NCBI GenBank assembly: GCA_049323795.1
Contig: JBMOOH010000005.1
Span: 1 to 64,000, forward strand
Length of the DNA stretch: 64,000 bases
Reading direction: 5' to 3'
Origin: JAOADN01 sp049323795
GTDB taxonomy: Bacteria; Pseudomonadota; Alphaproteobacteria; Rhodobacterales; Rhodobacteraceae
The notes under the pieces were generated by a model. That model was not told the DNA's origin, searched no databases, and was given only the letters and a program-made list of their open reading frames with translations. The translations under genes were made by a program, and so were the position numbers. This document shows positions 52,784 to 62,491 of this stretch, in pieces. The stretch's first letter is position 1, and every line of letters starts with the position of its first letter.

Positions 52784-53884
52784 CTAGCGCTGGATCGAGG
52801 CGCTGTAGGCAGCCTGCCAGCGGTCCTTGTTGCGGGCCTCGACCTCGACCGGCACGACGATGGCGTATTTCGCGAGGTCTTCCTCGGTCACCGGGAAGGC
52901 CGGGTCGCCCTTCATGAAGTCCGGCACCGCCGCCTTCAGGTTGACCGGGGTTTCCGCGATACCAGCGGCGATCTTGCTCTGGTTCTCGGCGGTCAGAACT
53001 TCCGACATGAAGACCTGGGCCCAGTAGGTCACGTCCTCGGGCAGGCCAACGGGCACATACATCGCCTCGGTCGAGACCACGGAGCCCTCCTTCGGCACCA
53101 CCCAGGCAAGACCTTCGACCTCCATCGCCGTGCCGACGAGGGTGATCCCGAGGCTGAACTCGCCCGCCCCGATCCCGGCGATGAATTCCTCCTCGTCGCC
53201 GGACGCGGCGATGTTCGCCTTGAGCTTGGCGATCTTGTCGAATACCGGCGCCAGATCGTCCTTGGCCGGGTCGAGGCCGAGCGTCTTGGCGAAGGGGAAG
53301 AGCAGCGAGGGGAAGGTATTGGTGACGAACAGCTTGCCCTTGTATTTCGGGTCGAGAAGCTCGTCCCACGAAATGCCCGCGGCCAGCGTCACCGCCTTCG
53401 GATCGTAGACGATCGGCTGCGAATAGGCGGCGACGTTGACATAGTTCGTCGCGCCCGATGGCATCGCCAGGGAACTGAGTTCGTCCCGCGCCTCGATCAT
53501 GAAGGGATCGAGCGGGACGGAGAGGCCCTGCACCTGCGCGGCATAGGCCATCGACTCGATCGTCAGCACCAGATCGACGGGCGGACGGCTGCCGGCGCTG
53601 ACGCTCTGCGCGATCTTCACCTGAAGCTCGTTGAAATCCGTGACGTCGAACTCGACCGGGATGCCCGTCTTGGCCGTGAAGCTCGCCGCGGCGCTTTCGC
53701 CGTAGGTCGTGCGCCAGGGCCCGCCCCAGGTGCGCACCACCAGCCGCTCGGGCTTGGTGGCGGGCGCTTCCGGCACCCCGCTCGCCATCAGCGGCATCCC
53801 GCCGGCGGCGACCCCGCCGAAGGCAAGCATGGCCGCTGCGCCGCGCAGCACGTTCCTGCGGCCCGTCCGGTAGGTCCTGTCCAT
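52784..53884 (-). CDS. Solute-binding protein of a polyamine-type ABC transporter (Tat-exported)
   Basis: 366 aa. The N-terminus MDRTYRTGRRNVLRGAAAML has a twin-arginine motif, so it is probably exported folded. PotD-like features: RLVVRTWGGPWRTTYGESAA, SAGSRPPVDLVLT, DELLDPKYKGKLFVTNTFPS and AMYVPVGLPE. The ligand could be a polyamine, opine or similar amine; the sequence does not decide. First gene of its operon, with a 19-bp palindrome 43 bases upstream. Confidence 0.9.
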   Translation of the reverse strand: MDRTYRTGRRNVLRGAAAMLAFGGVAAGGMPLMASGVPEAPATKPERLVVRTWGGPWRTTYGESAAASFTAKTGIPVEFDVTDFNELQVKIAQSVSAGSRPPVDLVLTIESMAYAAQVQGLSVPLDPFMIEARDELSSLAMPSGATNYVNVAAYSQPIVYDPKAVTLAAGISWDELLDPKYKGKLFVTNTFPSLLFPFAKTLGLDPAKDDLAPVFDKIAKLKANIAASGDEEEFIAGIGAGEFSLGITLVGTAMEVEGLAWVVPKEGSVVSTEAMYVPVGLPEDVTYWAQVFMSEVLTAENQSKIAAGIAETPVNLKAAVPDFMKGDPAFPVTEEDLAKYAIVVPVEVEARNKDRWQAAYSASIQR

Positions 53885-53926
53885 CACCGTTCCCCCTGTC
53901 GTTTTCCTTGCATCCGTCCGATGCTT

Positions 53927-53945
53927 CCCTGCAATGGTTGCAGGG
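53927..53945. promoter_or_regulatory. 19-bp palindrome upstream of the polyamine-type operon
   Basis: CCCTGCAA, three central bases, TTGCAGGG: a perfect 8-bp dyad ending 43 bases before the ATG at 53884. It is a good candidate repressor operator. No regulator gene is adjacent. Confidence 0.7.
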
Positions 53946-54039
53946 TCGCGCGCGCAGGGACAACCGGAATTGCCGCCGGGGCCGTCCGCTGCGATCACTT
54001 AATGGTGATCGGTCGCGCGCCGGACGCAGCATCCGCCCC

Positions 54040-55161
54040 TCACCCGGAAACGGTCATCGATGTGCGGAAGCGCATCAGCGCGACGAGGAAGAAGATCACG
54101 CTGAGGGCGGCCATCGCCACGAGCTTCGGCCAGACCTGCGACAGGTCGGCGGACCTGTAGAGCACCGCCTGGGCGAACGAGGTGAAGTGGCTCGACGGCA
54201 CCGCGAGCATCGCCGTCTGGAGCCATTCCGGGCTGCTTTCGAGCGGCGTCCGCGCACCCGAGAGAAGCGACATCGAGACCAGCACGGGGATCGCCAGAAG
54301 GCCGAACTGCTGCATCGAGACGGTGAAGGTCGCGAGCAGCACGCCCAGTGCCATCACCGAGAACTGGTAGATGAGGGCGCCCGCCGCGAACAGCCAGAGC
54401 GACCCGGCGAGCGGCGCCCCGAGCAGCCATCCCGCGATCACGATGAGCGAGGCGAGTGCGGCGCCGACGATCACGAGGCCGTTCGACAGGATCTTGGACA
54501 GCATGATCTCGGCCGGGGTGACCGGCATGACGAGCAGGTGCTCGATGGTGCCGTGGTCGCGTTCGCGGATCACCGCCGCGCCCGCGAGGATCACCGACAG
54601 CATGGTGGTCATGTTGATGATCTCCATGACCGAGGTGAACCATTCCGAGGTGGTGTTCGGGTTGTAGAGCAACCGCACCACGGCATCGACCGGCGGCGGC
54701 GGGACCGCGCCGCCCCGCGCGCGCGACAGCTCGCGCCCGATGATCTCGCGCAGGAAGGCGGCGCCGTTGCCGGCCTGGGACATGGCCGTCGCATCGACGT
54801 TGATCTGGATCCCGGTGGGCCGGCCTGCCATCAGGTCGGCCTCGAAGCGCGGCGGGATCTCGATGACGAAGACGTACCGCCCGAGATCCATCGCGCGGTC
54901 GACCTCGCCCGCGGCGATCAGCACGGGCGGTCGGAACATCGGCTCCTGCAGGGCGTCGATCAGCCGGCGCGACAGGGCCGAGCGGTCGTCATCCACGACC
55001 GCGACGGCTGCGCGCTCGACATCGAAGTTCTCGTTCTTGGCGGCGGAATAGACCGCGTAGCTGAAGGCGTAGGCGATGAGCGCGAGCATCACCACGTCGC
55101 GGTGGAGGCTGTGGGCCTCCTTGCCGCAGAGCCGCAGGACACTCCGGAGAAAGCGGCGCAT
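54040..55161 (-). CDS. ABC-2 type exporter permease (YhhJ-like)
   Basis: 373 aa. One N-terminal helix (DVVMLALIAYAFSYAVYSA), a large periplasmic domain (about 45-180) and five C-terminal helices are the ABC-2 layout. VIRERDHGTIEHLLVMPVTPAEIMLSKI is the family motif after the domain. It is the last gene behind the ATPase fusion and HlyD partner. Confidence 0.9.
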   Translation of the reverse strand: MRRFLRSVLRLCGKEAHSLHRDVVMLALIAYAFSYAVYSAAKNENFDVERAAVAVVDDDRSALSRRLIDALQEPMFRPPVLIAAGEVDRAMDLGRYVFVIEIPPRFEADLMAGRPTGIQINVDATAMSQAGNGAAFLREIIGRELSRARGGAVPPPPVDAVVRLLYNPNTTSEWFTSVMEIINMTTMLSVILAGAAVIRERDHGTIEHLLVMPVTPAEIMLSKILSNGLVIVGAALASLIVIAGWLLGAPLAGSLWLFAAGALIYQFSVMALGVLLATFTVSMQQFGLLAIPVLVSMSLLSGARTPLESSPEWLQTAMLAVPSSHFTSFAQAVLYRSADLSQVWPKLVAMAALSVIFFLVALMRFRTSMTVSG

Positions 55162-55162
55162 G

Positions 55163-57943
55163 TCAGCGCTCCTGCTTGGGCAACGCGGCGGCGGCCGCAA
55201 GAAGATAGACCGCGGCGAAGAGCGCGAGCACCGCCGGAACCTGCCAGAGATCGGCAAGGCCGAGGCCCTTGGTGATCGCCCCGACGCTTGCGTCCTGAAA
55301 CCAGGCCGACGGGAAGGCGCGCCCCACGTACCAGGCCTGCGCCCCGAGCGCCGAGGCGGGGGTGAGCATTCCCGAGAAGTTCATCGCCGGAGTGATGAGC
55401 GAGATCGGCGTGAGGAACAGCGCCACCGCCTGGGTCCGGGTGAAGGACGACAGCAGCAGGCCGTAGCCCGTCGTCGCGGTCACGTAGAAGAGACCGCTGA
55501 TGAGCAGGACGGGCAGCGAGCCCCTCACCGGCACGGCAAAGACCAGCCAGCCGGCGACAAGCAGCGTGAGGAAGCTCACGAAGGCGAGCACCACATAGGG
55601 CGCCTGCTTGCCGAGCAGGAACTCGATCCGGGTGACGGGCGTGGCGCGGAAATTGGTGATCGATCCTGTCTCCTTCTCGCGCACCACGCCGATCGCGGTC
55701 ATCATCGCCGGGATCAGGATCATCATCAGCATGATGATGCCGGGCACGATCGCCGCGCTGCTGCGGAAGTCCTGGTTGTAGCGGAACCTCACCCCGATCG
55801 ACGGCGGCGGCGGCGCCGCGGCCGCCGATGCGCGCGCCGGGTCCGACCGGGCGAGCCGTGCGGCCATGGTCTCGATCACCCCGCCGATGTAGCCGCGCGC
55901 GGTCTCGGCGCGGAACGGCATGGCACCGTCGATCGATATCGCCACCTCGGTCGGCCGCGCCGCCCTGAGGTCACGCCCGAAGCCGGCCGGGACCTCGATC
56001 AGGACCGCGAGCTTGCCGCGCCGCATCGTCCGTTCGGCATCGGCAAGATCCGCAGGGTCCGCGACACGGGCAAAGTTGCGCGAGCCCTCGAAGCTTTCCA
56101 GGAACAGGCGGCTTTCGGGCGTCCGGTCCCGGTCGATCACCGCGTAGGGCAGGTTCTCGACGTCAAAACTGATGCCGAACCCGAAGGCCAGCATCAGGAT
56201 CAGCGGTCCGGCGAGCGCGAAGGTGATGCGGATCGGGTCGCGCAGGATCTCGACCGTCTCGCGCCGGGCATAGGCCCAGAGCCGGGCGGGATCGAAGGCC
56301 GACCGCGCCGCCCGCCCGGACCGCCCGGCGGACGCGAAGGCGGCCTGCGGCGGCGCGGCCGCGGGTTCGGGATCGGCCGGCTCGGGGGTACCCGAGGCTT
56401 CCAGCAGATAGGCGATGAAGGCTTCCTCGAGCGAACCGCCGCCCTTGGCAGCCGCCAGTTCGGCGGGCGCGCCCACTGCCAGCACGCGTCCGGCATGCAT
56501 CAGCGACACGCGGTCGCAGCGCTCGGCCTCGTTCATGAAATGGGTGGACAGGAAGATGGTGATCCGGTCGCGCCGCGACAGCGTGACGAGATACCGCCAG
56601 AAGGCATCGCGCGCCACCGGATCGACGCCCGAGGTCGGCTCGTCCAGGATCAGCACCTCGGGCCGGTGCAGCACCGCGACCGCAAGTTGCAGCCGCTGGC
56701 GCACCCCGAGCGGCAGGGCTTCGGGCAGGCTGTCGGCCACCTCGACCAGATCGAAATCGGTCAGAAGCTCGGCCACCCGCGGCCCGCGGTCGGCCTGCGG
56801 CAACTCGAAGATGCCGGCATGCAGCACCAGGTTCTGGCGGATCGTCAACTCGCCATAAAGCGAGAAGGACTGCGACATGTAGCCGACGCGCCGTCGCACG
56901 CCCAGATCGCCCGCATCGACCGGCTTGCCCAGAAGCAGCGCGCGCCCGGCGCTGGCCGGGATCAGCCCGGTCAGCATCTTCATCGTCGTCGACTTGCCGC
57001 AGCCGTTCGAGCCGAGAAAGCCGAAGATCTCGCCCTGCCCGATGCGAAAGCTCACGTCGTCCACCGCAGTGAAGGTGCCGAAGGTCTTGGTCAGCCCGAA
57101 GGCCTCGATCGCCGCCGGGCCGTCGATCTCCTCGCGCGGGGGAACCACCAGCCCGCCATAGCCGCGGCGGCGCGGCTCGGGCAAGAGCGCGACAAAGGCC
57201 TCTTCCAGCGTCGCCTCTCCGGTGCGGGCCAGAAGGTCGGCCGGCGTGCCCTCGGCGGCGATGCGGCCGGCATCCACCGCCACCAGCCAGTCGAAGCGCT
57301 GCGCCTCGTCCATGTAGGCGGTGGCGACGATCACGCTCATCCCCGGCCGGCGGGCGCGGATGTGCGCGATCAGCTCCCAGAACTGCCGGCGCGACAGGGG
57401 ATCGACGCCGGTGGTCGGCTCGTCGAGGATCAGCAGGTCGGGGTCGTTGAGAAGGCTCGCACAGAGCGACAGCTTCTGCTTCATGCCGCCCGAGAGCTTG
57501 CCCGCCGGCCGGTCCGGAAACGGGTCGAGCCCGGTCGCAGCCAGAAGTTCGGCAATGCGCGACTGGCGCTCCCTTGCCGGAAGGCCGTGGAGGCGGGCGA
57601 AGAAGTCGAGGTTCTCGCGCACGCTGAGGGTGGGATAGAGGTTCCGCCCCAGCCCCTGCGGCATGTAGGCGATGCGCCGGACCGTGTCCTGCCGCGCGCG
57701 GCGGTTGCGCAGGTCGCCGCCGAGCGCCGCCACCTGACCTGACTGGGCGCGCCGGACCCCCGCGATCAACGCCAGAAGCGTCGACTTGCCGACGCCGTCA
57801 GGCCCGATGAGGCCGACCATCCGGCCCGACGGGAAGCTGACCGTCACATCGTCGAGCGCGACGACCTTGCGGTAGCGGTGGGTGACCCCGCCGAGCGCCG
57901 CGGCGGCGGGGTCCACACCGGCGGTCCCGGCCGTGAGGATCAT
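55163..57943 (-). CDS. rbbA: RbbA-type ABC exporter: two ATPase domains fused to an ABC-2 permease
   Basis: 926 aa. Domain one has Walker A GPDGVGKS, signature LSGGMKQK and LLILDEP; domain two (about 270-520) has GSNGCGKS, signature-like LPLGVRQR and VLILDEP. After a linker comes an ABC-2 membrane part (about 560-926) with VREKETGSITNFRATPVTRIEFLLGKQ. This matches RbbA/YhiH. E. coli RbbA was linked to ribosomes, but with a HlyD and a second permease a drug or metal exporter is more likely. Overlaps the HlyD gene by four bases. Confidence 0.92.
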   Translation of the reverse strand: MILTAGTAGVDPAAAALGGVTHRYRKVVALDDVTVSFPSGRMVGLIGPDGVGKSTLLALIAGVRRAQSGQVAALGGDLRNRRARQDTVRRIAYMPQGLGRNLYPTLSVRENLDFFARLHGLPARERQSRIAELLAATGLDPFPDRPAGKLSGGMKQKLSLCASLLNDPDLLILDEPTTGVDPLSRRQFWELIAHIRARRPGMSVIVATAYMDEAQRFDWLVAVDAGRIAAEGTPADLLARTGEATLEEAFVALLPEPRRRGYGGLVVPPREEIDGPAAIEAFGLTKTFGTFTAVDDVSFRIGQGEIFGFLGSNGCGKSTTMKMLTGLIPASAGRALLLGKPVDAGDLGVRRRVGYMSQSFSLYGELTIRQNLVLHAGIFELPQADRGPRVAELLTDFDLVEVADSLPEALPLGVRQRLQLAVAVLHRPEVLILDEPTSGVDPVARDAFWRYLVTLSRRDRITIFLSTHFMNEAERCDRVSLMHAGRVLAVGAPAELAAAKGGGSLEEAFIAYLLEASGTPEPADPEPAAAPPQAAFASAGRSGRAARSAFDPARLWAYARRETVEILRDPIRITFALAGPLILMLAFGFGISFDVENLPYAVIDRDRTPESRLFLESFEGSRNFARVADPADLADAERTMRRGKLAVLIEVPAGFGRDLRAARPTEVAISIDGAMPFRAETARGYIGGVIETMAARLARSDPARASAAAAPPPPSIGVRFRYNQDFRSSAAIVPGIIMLMMILIPAMMTAIGVVREKETGSITNFRATPVTRIEFLLGKQAPYVVLAFVSFLTLLVAGWLVFAVPVRGSLPVLLISGLFYVTATTGYGLLLSSFTRTQAVALFLTPISLITPAMNFSGMLTPASALGAQAWYVGRAFPSAWFQDASVGAITKGLGLADLWQVPAVLALFAAVYLLAAAAALPKQER

Positions 57944-58941
57944 TCCTGCGCCGGGCCGGCGACGGTCAGGCGGTCCGGCCAGCGCGCACCCGGGTCCGTC
58001 CGCAGGTAGGCGACGCCGCGCAGTCCGCTCACCGGCCGCCCCCCCACCCGGCTTTCCAGATCCGCGGGCGCACGCAGCGAGACCCGGAACATCAGACGTT
58101 CGCGCTCGGCATCGGTCTCGACGGTCTTGGGGGTGAACTGCGCGTCCGGCGAGACGAAGCTGACGGTCATCGGCAGCACCGTCTCGGGCAGGGCATCGAG
58201 GATGACGCGCGCCTCGTCCCCGATGACCAGACGCCCGGCATCGCCTGCCGGAAGAAACACCGTCATCGTCACGTCGGCGGGGTCGAGAAGCGTCACGATG
58301 CGTCCGCCGGCCGGCACGACGGCGCCGGTCTCGATCAGGCGATAGAGCACCGTTCCGGCGACCGGCGACTTGATCTTCGTCTTGTCGAGCGCGATCCGCG
58401 CGCTTTCGAGCGCCGCCTCGGCGGCCCGCGAGGCGGCGGCCGCAGCGGCAACGCCGGCGGTGCGGGCGGCGACACCCGCCTCGGCGGCGGAAAGCGCCTG
58501 CTGCGCCATCTCGTGCGCGCGGTGCGACGCGGCGTCCGCGTCGGCCAGCCGCGTGGTGCGGTCGAAATCCTGCCGGGCGAAGATCAGCGCCGCCTGCTGG
58601 GCCGCAAGGTCCGCCTCGGCGACCGCCACCGCCTGCCTTGCGCGCTCGGCCTCGGCCTCGGCGCGGTCGGCGGCGGCCCTGGCCGGCACGGCGTCCAGTT
58701 CTGCAACGAGCTGGTCGCGCGCCACCCGGTCGCCTTCGTCCACGGCGATGACCGCGACACGGCCCTCGATCTCGGTCGCCACGTCCACCGTGGCGGCCTC
58801 GATCCGGCCGTTGGTGCTGACGAGTCCGGCGGGCAGCCGGGCGGCGGCCGCGTCGCTCCAGGCCGTCCAGCCGGCCCAGCCGGCAAGGCCCAGAACCGCC
58901 GCCGCGGTCACACCGAGAACCATTGGCTTCAGCTTCGGCAC
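57940..58941 (-). CDS. HlyD-family membrane fusion protein (YhiI-like)
   Basis: 333 aa. N-terminal membrane anchor (MVLGVTAAAVLGLAGWAGW), barrel-sandwich halves (about 45-75 and 190-230: ATEIEGRVAVIAVDEGDRV, KIKSPVAGTVLYRLIETGAVV), a long Ala-rich coiled-coil hairpin (about 80-180) and a beta-barrel. It links the inner-membrane exporter to the outer membrane. First of the three exporter genes, 172 bases downstream of the TlpA-like gene. Confidence 0.92.
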   Translation of the reverse strand: MPKLKPMVLGVTAAAVLGLAGWAGWTAWSDAAAARLPAGLVSTNGRIEAATVDVATEIEGRVAVIAVDEGDRVARDQLVAELDAVPARAAADRAEAEAERARQAVAVAEADLAAQQAALIFARQDFDRTTRLADADAASHRAHEMAQQALSAAEAGVAARTAGVAAAAAASRAAEAALESARIALDKTKIKSPVAGTVLYRLIETGAVVPAGGRIVTLLDPADVTMTVFLPAGDAGRLVIGDEARVILDALPETVLPMTVSFVSPDAQFTPKTVETDAERERLMFRVSLRAPADLESRVGGRPVSGLRGVAYLRTDPGARWPDRLTVAGPAQE

Positions 58942-59113
58942 TTTCTTCCTCTCCGTCCGCGTGTCTGCGAGAGTCCGCGTGTCTGCCGTGCCGGCCGTTC
59001 CGGAACGGCCGGCACGGCGGTCCGCCGCGCTTCCCTCTTAGAACATGGCGCGCCCGAGCGCCATTGCCGCTCCGGTGTCCGGACGCAGCGTCGCGCCGGC
59101 CGCGCGCCGGACG

Positions 59114-59644
59114 CTAGAGAAGCGACCGGATCTGGCCGAGGGAGGCGTCGGACGTCCAGTCAAACGGGCCCTGCAGGCGCCCGATTTCCCGCGACTGCCG
59201 GTCGATGAGCAACGTGGTCGGGAGTCCGAGGAACCCGAAGGCAAGCCCGGCGCGGAGCGGCTCGGACCAGTAGAGCGGCAGGTTCCGCAACCCGATCTCG
59301 TCGTAGAAGCGGCGGCCGGTGCCGATGCCCGATTCATCGATGCAGATCGGCAGCACCATGAAATCGGCGCCGCCGAGCATGCCCTGCAGCGCGTCGAGAT
59401 CGGGCATTTCCTTGCGGCAGGGCGGGCACCACGTCGCCCAGAGGTTCAGAAGGACGACACGCCCGGCGAAATCGCCGAGCTGCCGGGTGCGTCCGTCCTC
59501 GTCGAGGATCGGGGGGGAAAGCAGGGCCTGCCCCTCCTGGCGCAACCGGAACGGCGGGCGCGCCTCGGCAGGTCGGGCGATGAGCGGAAGGGCCAGCGCG
59601 GCCAGCACCCCCGGGACGGCACGGCGGCCGATGCGAGCGGACAT
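59114..59644 (-). CDS. TlpA-family thioredoxin-like protein
   Basis: 176 aa. MSARIGRRAVPGVLAALALPLIA is an export signal with an Arg pair. The thioredoxin fold has the active site WATWCPPCRKEMPDL and the cis-Pro loop FLGLPTTLLIDRQ. TlpA-like proteins keep periplasmic thiols or copper sites reduced. It lies between the multicopper oxidase and exporter genes, supporting a role in copper handling. Confidence 0.9.
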   Translation of the reverse strand: MSARIGRRAVPGVLAALALPLIARPAEARPPFRLRQEGQALLSPPILDEDGRTRQLGDFAGRVVLLNLWATWCPPCRKEMPDLDALQGMLGGADFMVLPICIDESGIGTGRRFYDEIGLRNLPLYWSEPLRAGLAFGFLGLPTTLLIDRQSREIGRLQGPFDWTSDASLGQIRSLL

Positions 59645-59718
59645 GGTGTTCCTCCCTCGTGGTCTGCCCGGACCCGCGGCGGCCGCCGCGGGTCCGGGCA
59701 GGGTCGGACCGCTTCCGA

Positions 59719-61239
59719 TCAGGCAGAGACCGCAAGCTCGGTCATCATGCCCGACTCGAGGTGCGGCATGTGGTGGCAGTGAAGCACCCACCGCGCCGCC
59801 TCGCCTGCGTCGAACGCGATGGTCATCGCCGTCATCGGGGGCACATGCACGGTATCCCGGACCGCGCCCGCGAACCGGTTCGCGCCGATGCCGACGACCT
59901 GGAAGGCGTGGCCGTGCAGGTGCATCGGGTGCGCCATCATCGACATGTTGCTGAACGCGATTTCGACCCGCTCGCCGGACTTCGCCGTCACCGGGACATG
60001 CCTGCCCCAGCCCTGGCCGTTGATCGTCCAGGCATAGGGCATCATCGTGCCGCCGAGCACCAGCGTCGGCTGCGCGGTCGGCGCGCGGTCCGGCAGGGGG
60101 GCGAGCGCGCGCAGCGAGGCTTCCTGCGTCAGATCGGCGCTGAAGGCCGGGGCATCGGCCTCTCCCTTCTCGGCGATCCTCGTGACCGTCGCGCCGGGCG
60201 TGGCGAGGATCAGGCCGGTCCGGTCGGATTCGCCCTCGCGCAGGGCGAGGACCGGGAACGCCCCCCCGTCGCGCGGCAGGTCCAGCTCGATGTCGAGGCG
60301 CTGGCCCATGGCAAGTCCGAAGCGGTTGCCCGGAAGCGGCTGCACCGGCTCGCCGTCCACCGCGACCAGACGGCCCTGGACGGCCCCGGTGTCGATCCAG
60401 AACGAAGTCGCCGCGGCGGCGTTGATGACCCGGACGAGAACCCGCCCGCCCTTCTCGACCTGCACGACCTCGGGGTCGTACAGCGTGCGTTCATTGGCGA
60501 GATAGGCGTCGAAGTCGTAGTCGTTGAGGTCCATCTCCATGCCGCCCGGGCCGGACATGGACATCGCGCCGCCTCCCGCAGCGGCGCCCGACCCGCCCAT
60601 GTCCATGCCACCCATGTCCATGCCCTGCATGTTCATGCCGCCCATGGCCATGCCGCTCATGTCGCCGGGATCGGCCTTCGCTTCGCCGGTCTCCATCGAG
60701 GTGCCGCTGAAGATCCTCTTCAGGACCACGTCCGGCGGATCGAAGGCATAGTCATGGAGGAACATCGTCACTTCCTGCCGGTCGGCCGCCACATCCTCGG
60801 GGCGGCGGACGATCAGCGGCGCGGCAAGAAGCAGCATCTCGTGCGTGGCGATGTGGGCATGCATCCAGTGCGTGCCCGCCCGCGCCGGGAAGTCGTAGCT
60901 GCGCGTCTCGCCGGGCTGGAGCACCGGCATCGGGATGTCCGGGACACCGTCCTGCATGTTGGGGGGAATCTGGCCGTGCCAGTGGATGATGGTCGGCTCG
61001 GCGAGCGCGTTCGTCAGGTCCACCGCGAAGGCCTGGCCCGGCTCGAGGACGAGCCCCGACCGGCCCTGCGCGTCGAGAAGTCCCCAGACCGTCGCCGCGC
61101 GCCCCCGCACGTCGATGGTGCGGGTGGTGGCCGAAAGCGTCATCCGGGCCGACTGGGCGCGGACGCGGGCGGGAAGCACGAGGGCGGCCGCAGTGGCCGT
61201 AGAAGCCGCAAGAAAGCCGCGGCGAGTGATGAGCGACAT
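59719..61239 (-). CDS. Tat-exported multicopper oxidase with Met-rich segment
   Basis: 506 aa. Twin-arginine signal SLITRRGFLAASTATAAAL. Copper sites: IIHWHGQIPPN and HWMHAHIATHE (type 3/2), and the C-terminal HPMHLHGHAF with HCHHMPHLESGMM (type 1 and trinuclear). In the middle is MSGMAMGGMNMQGMDMGG plus further Met-rich sequence, as in CueO/PcoA-type copper oxidases. It likely oxidises Cu(I) in the periplasm. It follows a small secreted protein gene by 64 bases. Confidence 0.93.
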   Translation of the reverse strand: MSLITRRGFLAASTATAAALVLPARVRAQSARMTLSATTRTIDVRGRAATVWGLLDAQGRSGLVLEPGQAFAVDLTNALAEPTIIHWHGQIPPNMQDGVPDIPMPVLQPGETRSYDFPARAGTHWMHAHIATHEMLLLAAPLIVRRPEDVAADRQEVTMFLHDYAFDPPDVVLKRIFSGTSMETGEAKADPGDMSGMAMGGMNMQGMDMGGMDMGGSGAAAGGGAMSMSGPGGMEMDLNDYDFDAYLANERTLYDPEVVQVEKGGRVLVRVINAAAATSFWIDTGAVQGRLVAVDGEPVQPLPGNRFGLAMGQRLDIELDLPRDGGAFPVLALREGESDRTGLILATPGATVTRIAEKGEADAPAFSADLTQEASLRALAPLPDRAPTAQPTLVLGGTMMPYAWTINGQGWGRHVPVTAKSGERVEIAFSNMSMMAHPMHLHGHAFQVVGIGANRFAGAVRDTVHVPPMTAMTIAFDAGEAARWVLHCHHMPHLESGMMTELAVSA

Positions 61240-61303
61240 GTTGATCTCCTTTGGGGTCGCAGGTTGTCCAGAAGGCCGGCCCGTTGCGGGCCGGACCGGC
61301 GGG

Positions 61304-61657
61304 TCAGGTTGCGAGGGCCTTCGGAGGCGGGCCGGGCGGCGGGACCGCGAGCGAGGCGGCCAGGACATCGCCGCGGGGACCGGATGCCGCCACCTGTGCC
61401 AGCGCAAGCGCGGCCGCGGGCGGCGCAGGCAGGATTGCGGCGCCCGGCAGGCAATGCTGCTGGCAGACCATGGCCTGCCCCGGGTCCGCAAATCCTTCGT
61501 TCGTCATGACATGGCCTTCGTGACCGACCGCCGCCATCATGCCGGCATGCCCGACCTGCATCGGCGGCTTTCCGGCAGAGAGCCCCGCGAGGGGCAGGAT
61601 CAGCGCCAGGACCACGACCAGGACGAGCGCCGGAAGGCGAAAGATCGGGAACGGCAT
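61304..61657 (-). CDS. Small secreted or membrane protein preceding the multicopper oxidase
   Basis: 117 aa, no known family recognised. The ATG at 61657 leads into one hydrophobic segment (LPALVLVVVLALILPLAGLSAG). The middle holds Met, His and two Cys (VGHAGMMAAVGHEGHVM, VCQQHCLPG), plausible copper ligands. The tail is Ala/Pro-rich. Position before the multicopper oxidase suggests a periplasmic copper-binding accessory. Confidence 0.65.
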   Translation of the reverse strand: MPFPIFRLPALVLVVVLALILPLAGLSAGKPPMQVGHAGMMAAVGHEGHVMTNEGFADPGQAMVCQQHCLPGAAILPAPPAAALALAQVAASGPRGDVLAASLAVPPPGPPPKALAT

Positions 61658-61941
61658 CAATGCTCCGGCCACGGGGACACGATCTGAATTTGGGTGTCGC
61701 ATGCGCCGGGTCAAGCCCCGGGCGACCCTCGGGCTGCGACAGATTGCCAGCCCCTGACGGATTGCCGGCCCCTGCCGTCCGGTTTCCCCTGCGGCCGGCT
61801 TGCGCACCGGTCCGGTACGGACGGAGGTGCCGGTCCGGGCGCGGCCGGGCGGCAATCGGCGGCGGAGGCGGCTGCCCCCTCGCAACCGCGGGCGCGACGG
61901 GGTAAGGTCGGTGCCGAGAGATATCACAGGAGGTGGACGAC

Positions 61942-62430
61942 ATGGCGATATCGCGGCGCCTGATCCTTTTGGCGGGGCCCTGGATTGCCGGGACGATGGC
62001 CCTGCCCCCGGCCGCGGGTCCGGCAGCGGCGGCTTCGGACGCGGGCAGCAGCATCCATGTCGTCAAGGACCCGGGCTGCCCCTGCTGCGGCGGCTGGATC
62101 GGTTATCTTCGCGACAACGGCTTCCGCGTGACCTTCGAGGAGCGAAGCGTCGAGGCCCTCGCCGCCTTCAAGCGCGAGCGCGGCATCCCGGAGGCCCTTT
62201 CCTCCTGCCATACCGCCACCATCGGCGACTACACGCTTGAAGGCCACGTTCCTGCCGCCGACATCCGCCGGCTCGTGGCGGAAAGTCCGGCCGCAATCGG
62301 ACTCTCGGTGCCCGGAATGGTCTCGGGCTCGCCCGGCATGGGGCCGGAATCCGAACGCGACGCCTATGATGTCATCCTGATCGGGACGGACGGGCAGGCG
62401 ACGGTGTTCACCGCCTATCCTGCGGCCTGA
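61942..62430 (+). CDS. DUF411 family metal-binding protein
   Basis: 162 aa. The ATG at 61942 has AGGAGG eight bases upstream; a GTG at 61933 is in frame. Signal MAISRRLILLAGPW with an Arg pair. Mature domain: VVKDPGCPCCGGWIGYLRDNGF (CxCC), SCHTATIGDYTLEGHVPAADI, GLSVPGMVSGSPGMG. DUF411 proteins occur with copper resistance genes; this one is divergent from the multicopper oxidase cluster and may deliver or buffer copper in the periplasm. Confidence 0.92.
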   Translation: MAISRRLILLAGPWIAGTMALPPAAGPAAAASDAGSSIHVVKDPGCPCCGGWIGYLRDNGFRVTFEERSVEALAAFKRERGIPEALSSCHTATIGDYTLEGHVPAADIRRLVAESPAAIGLSVPGMVSGSPGMGPESERDAYDVILIGTDGQATVFTAYPAA

Positions 62431-62491
62431 CCACAGTCTCCTCCACCGGCTGGGCGCCACCCGCAGAGCCGGGCGGCGCGATACCGGCAGG

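Noticed and set aside
55076..57742. Plus-strand frame of 888 codons
   Set aside because: It is antisense to the RbbA-type gene with Walker and signature motifs.
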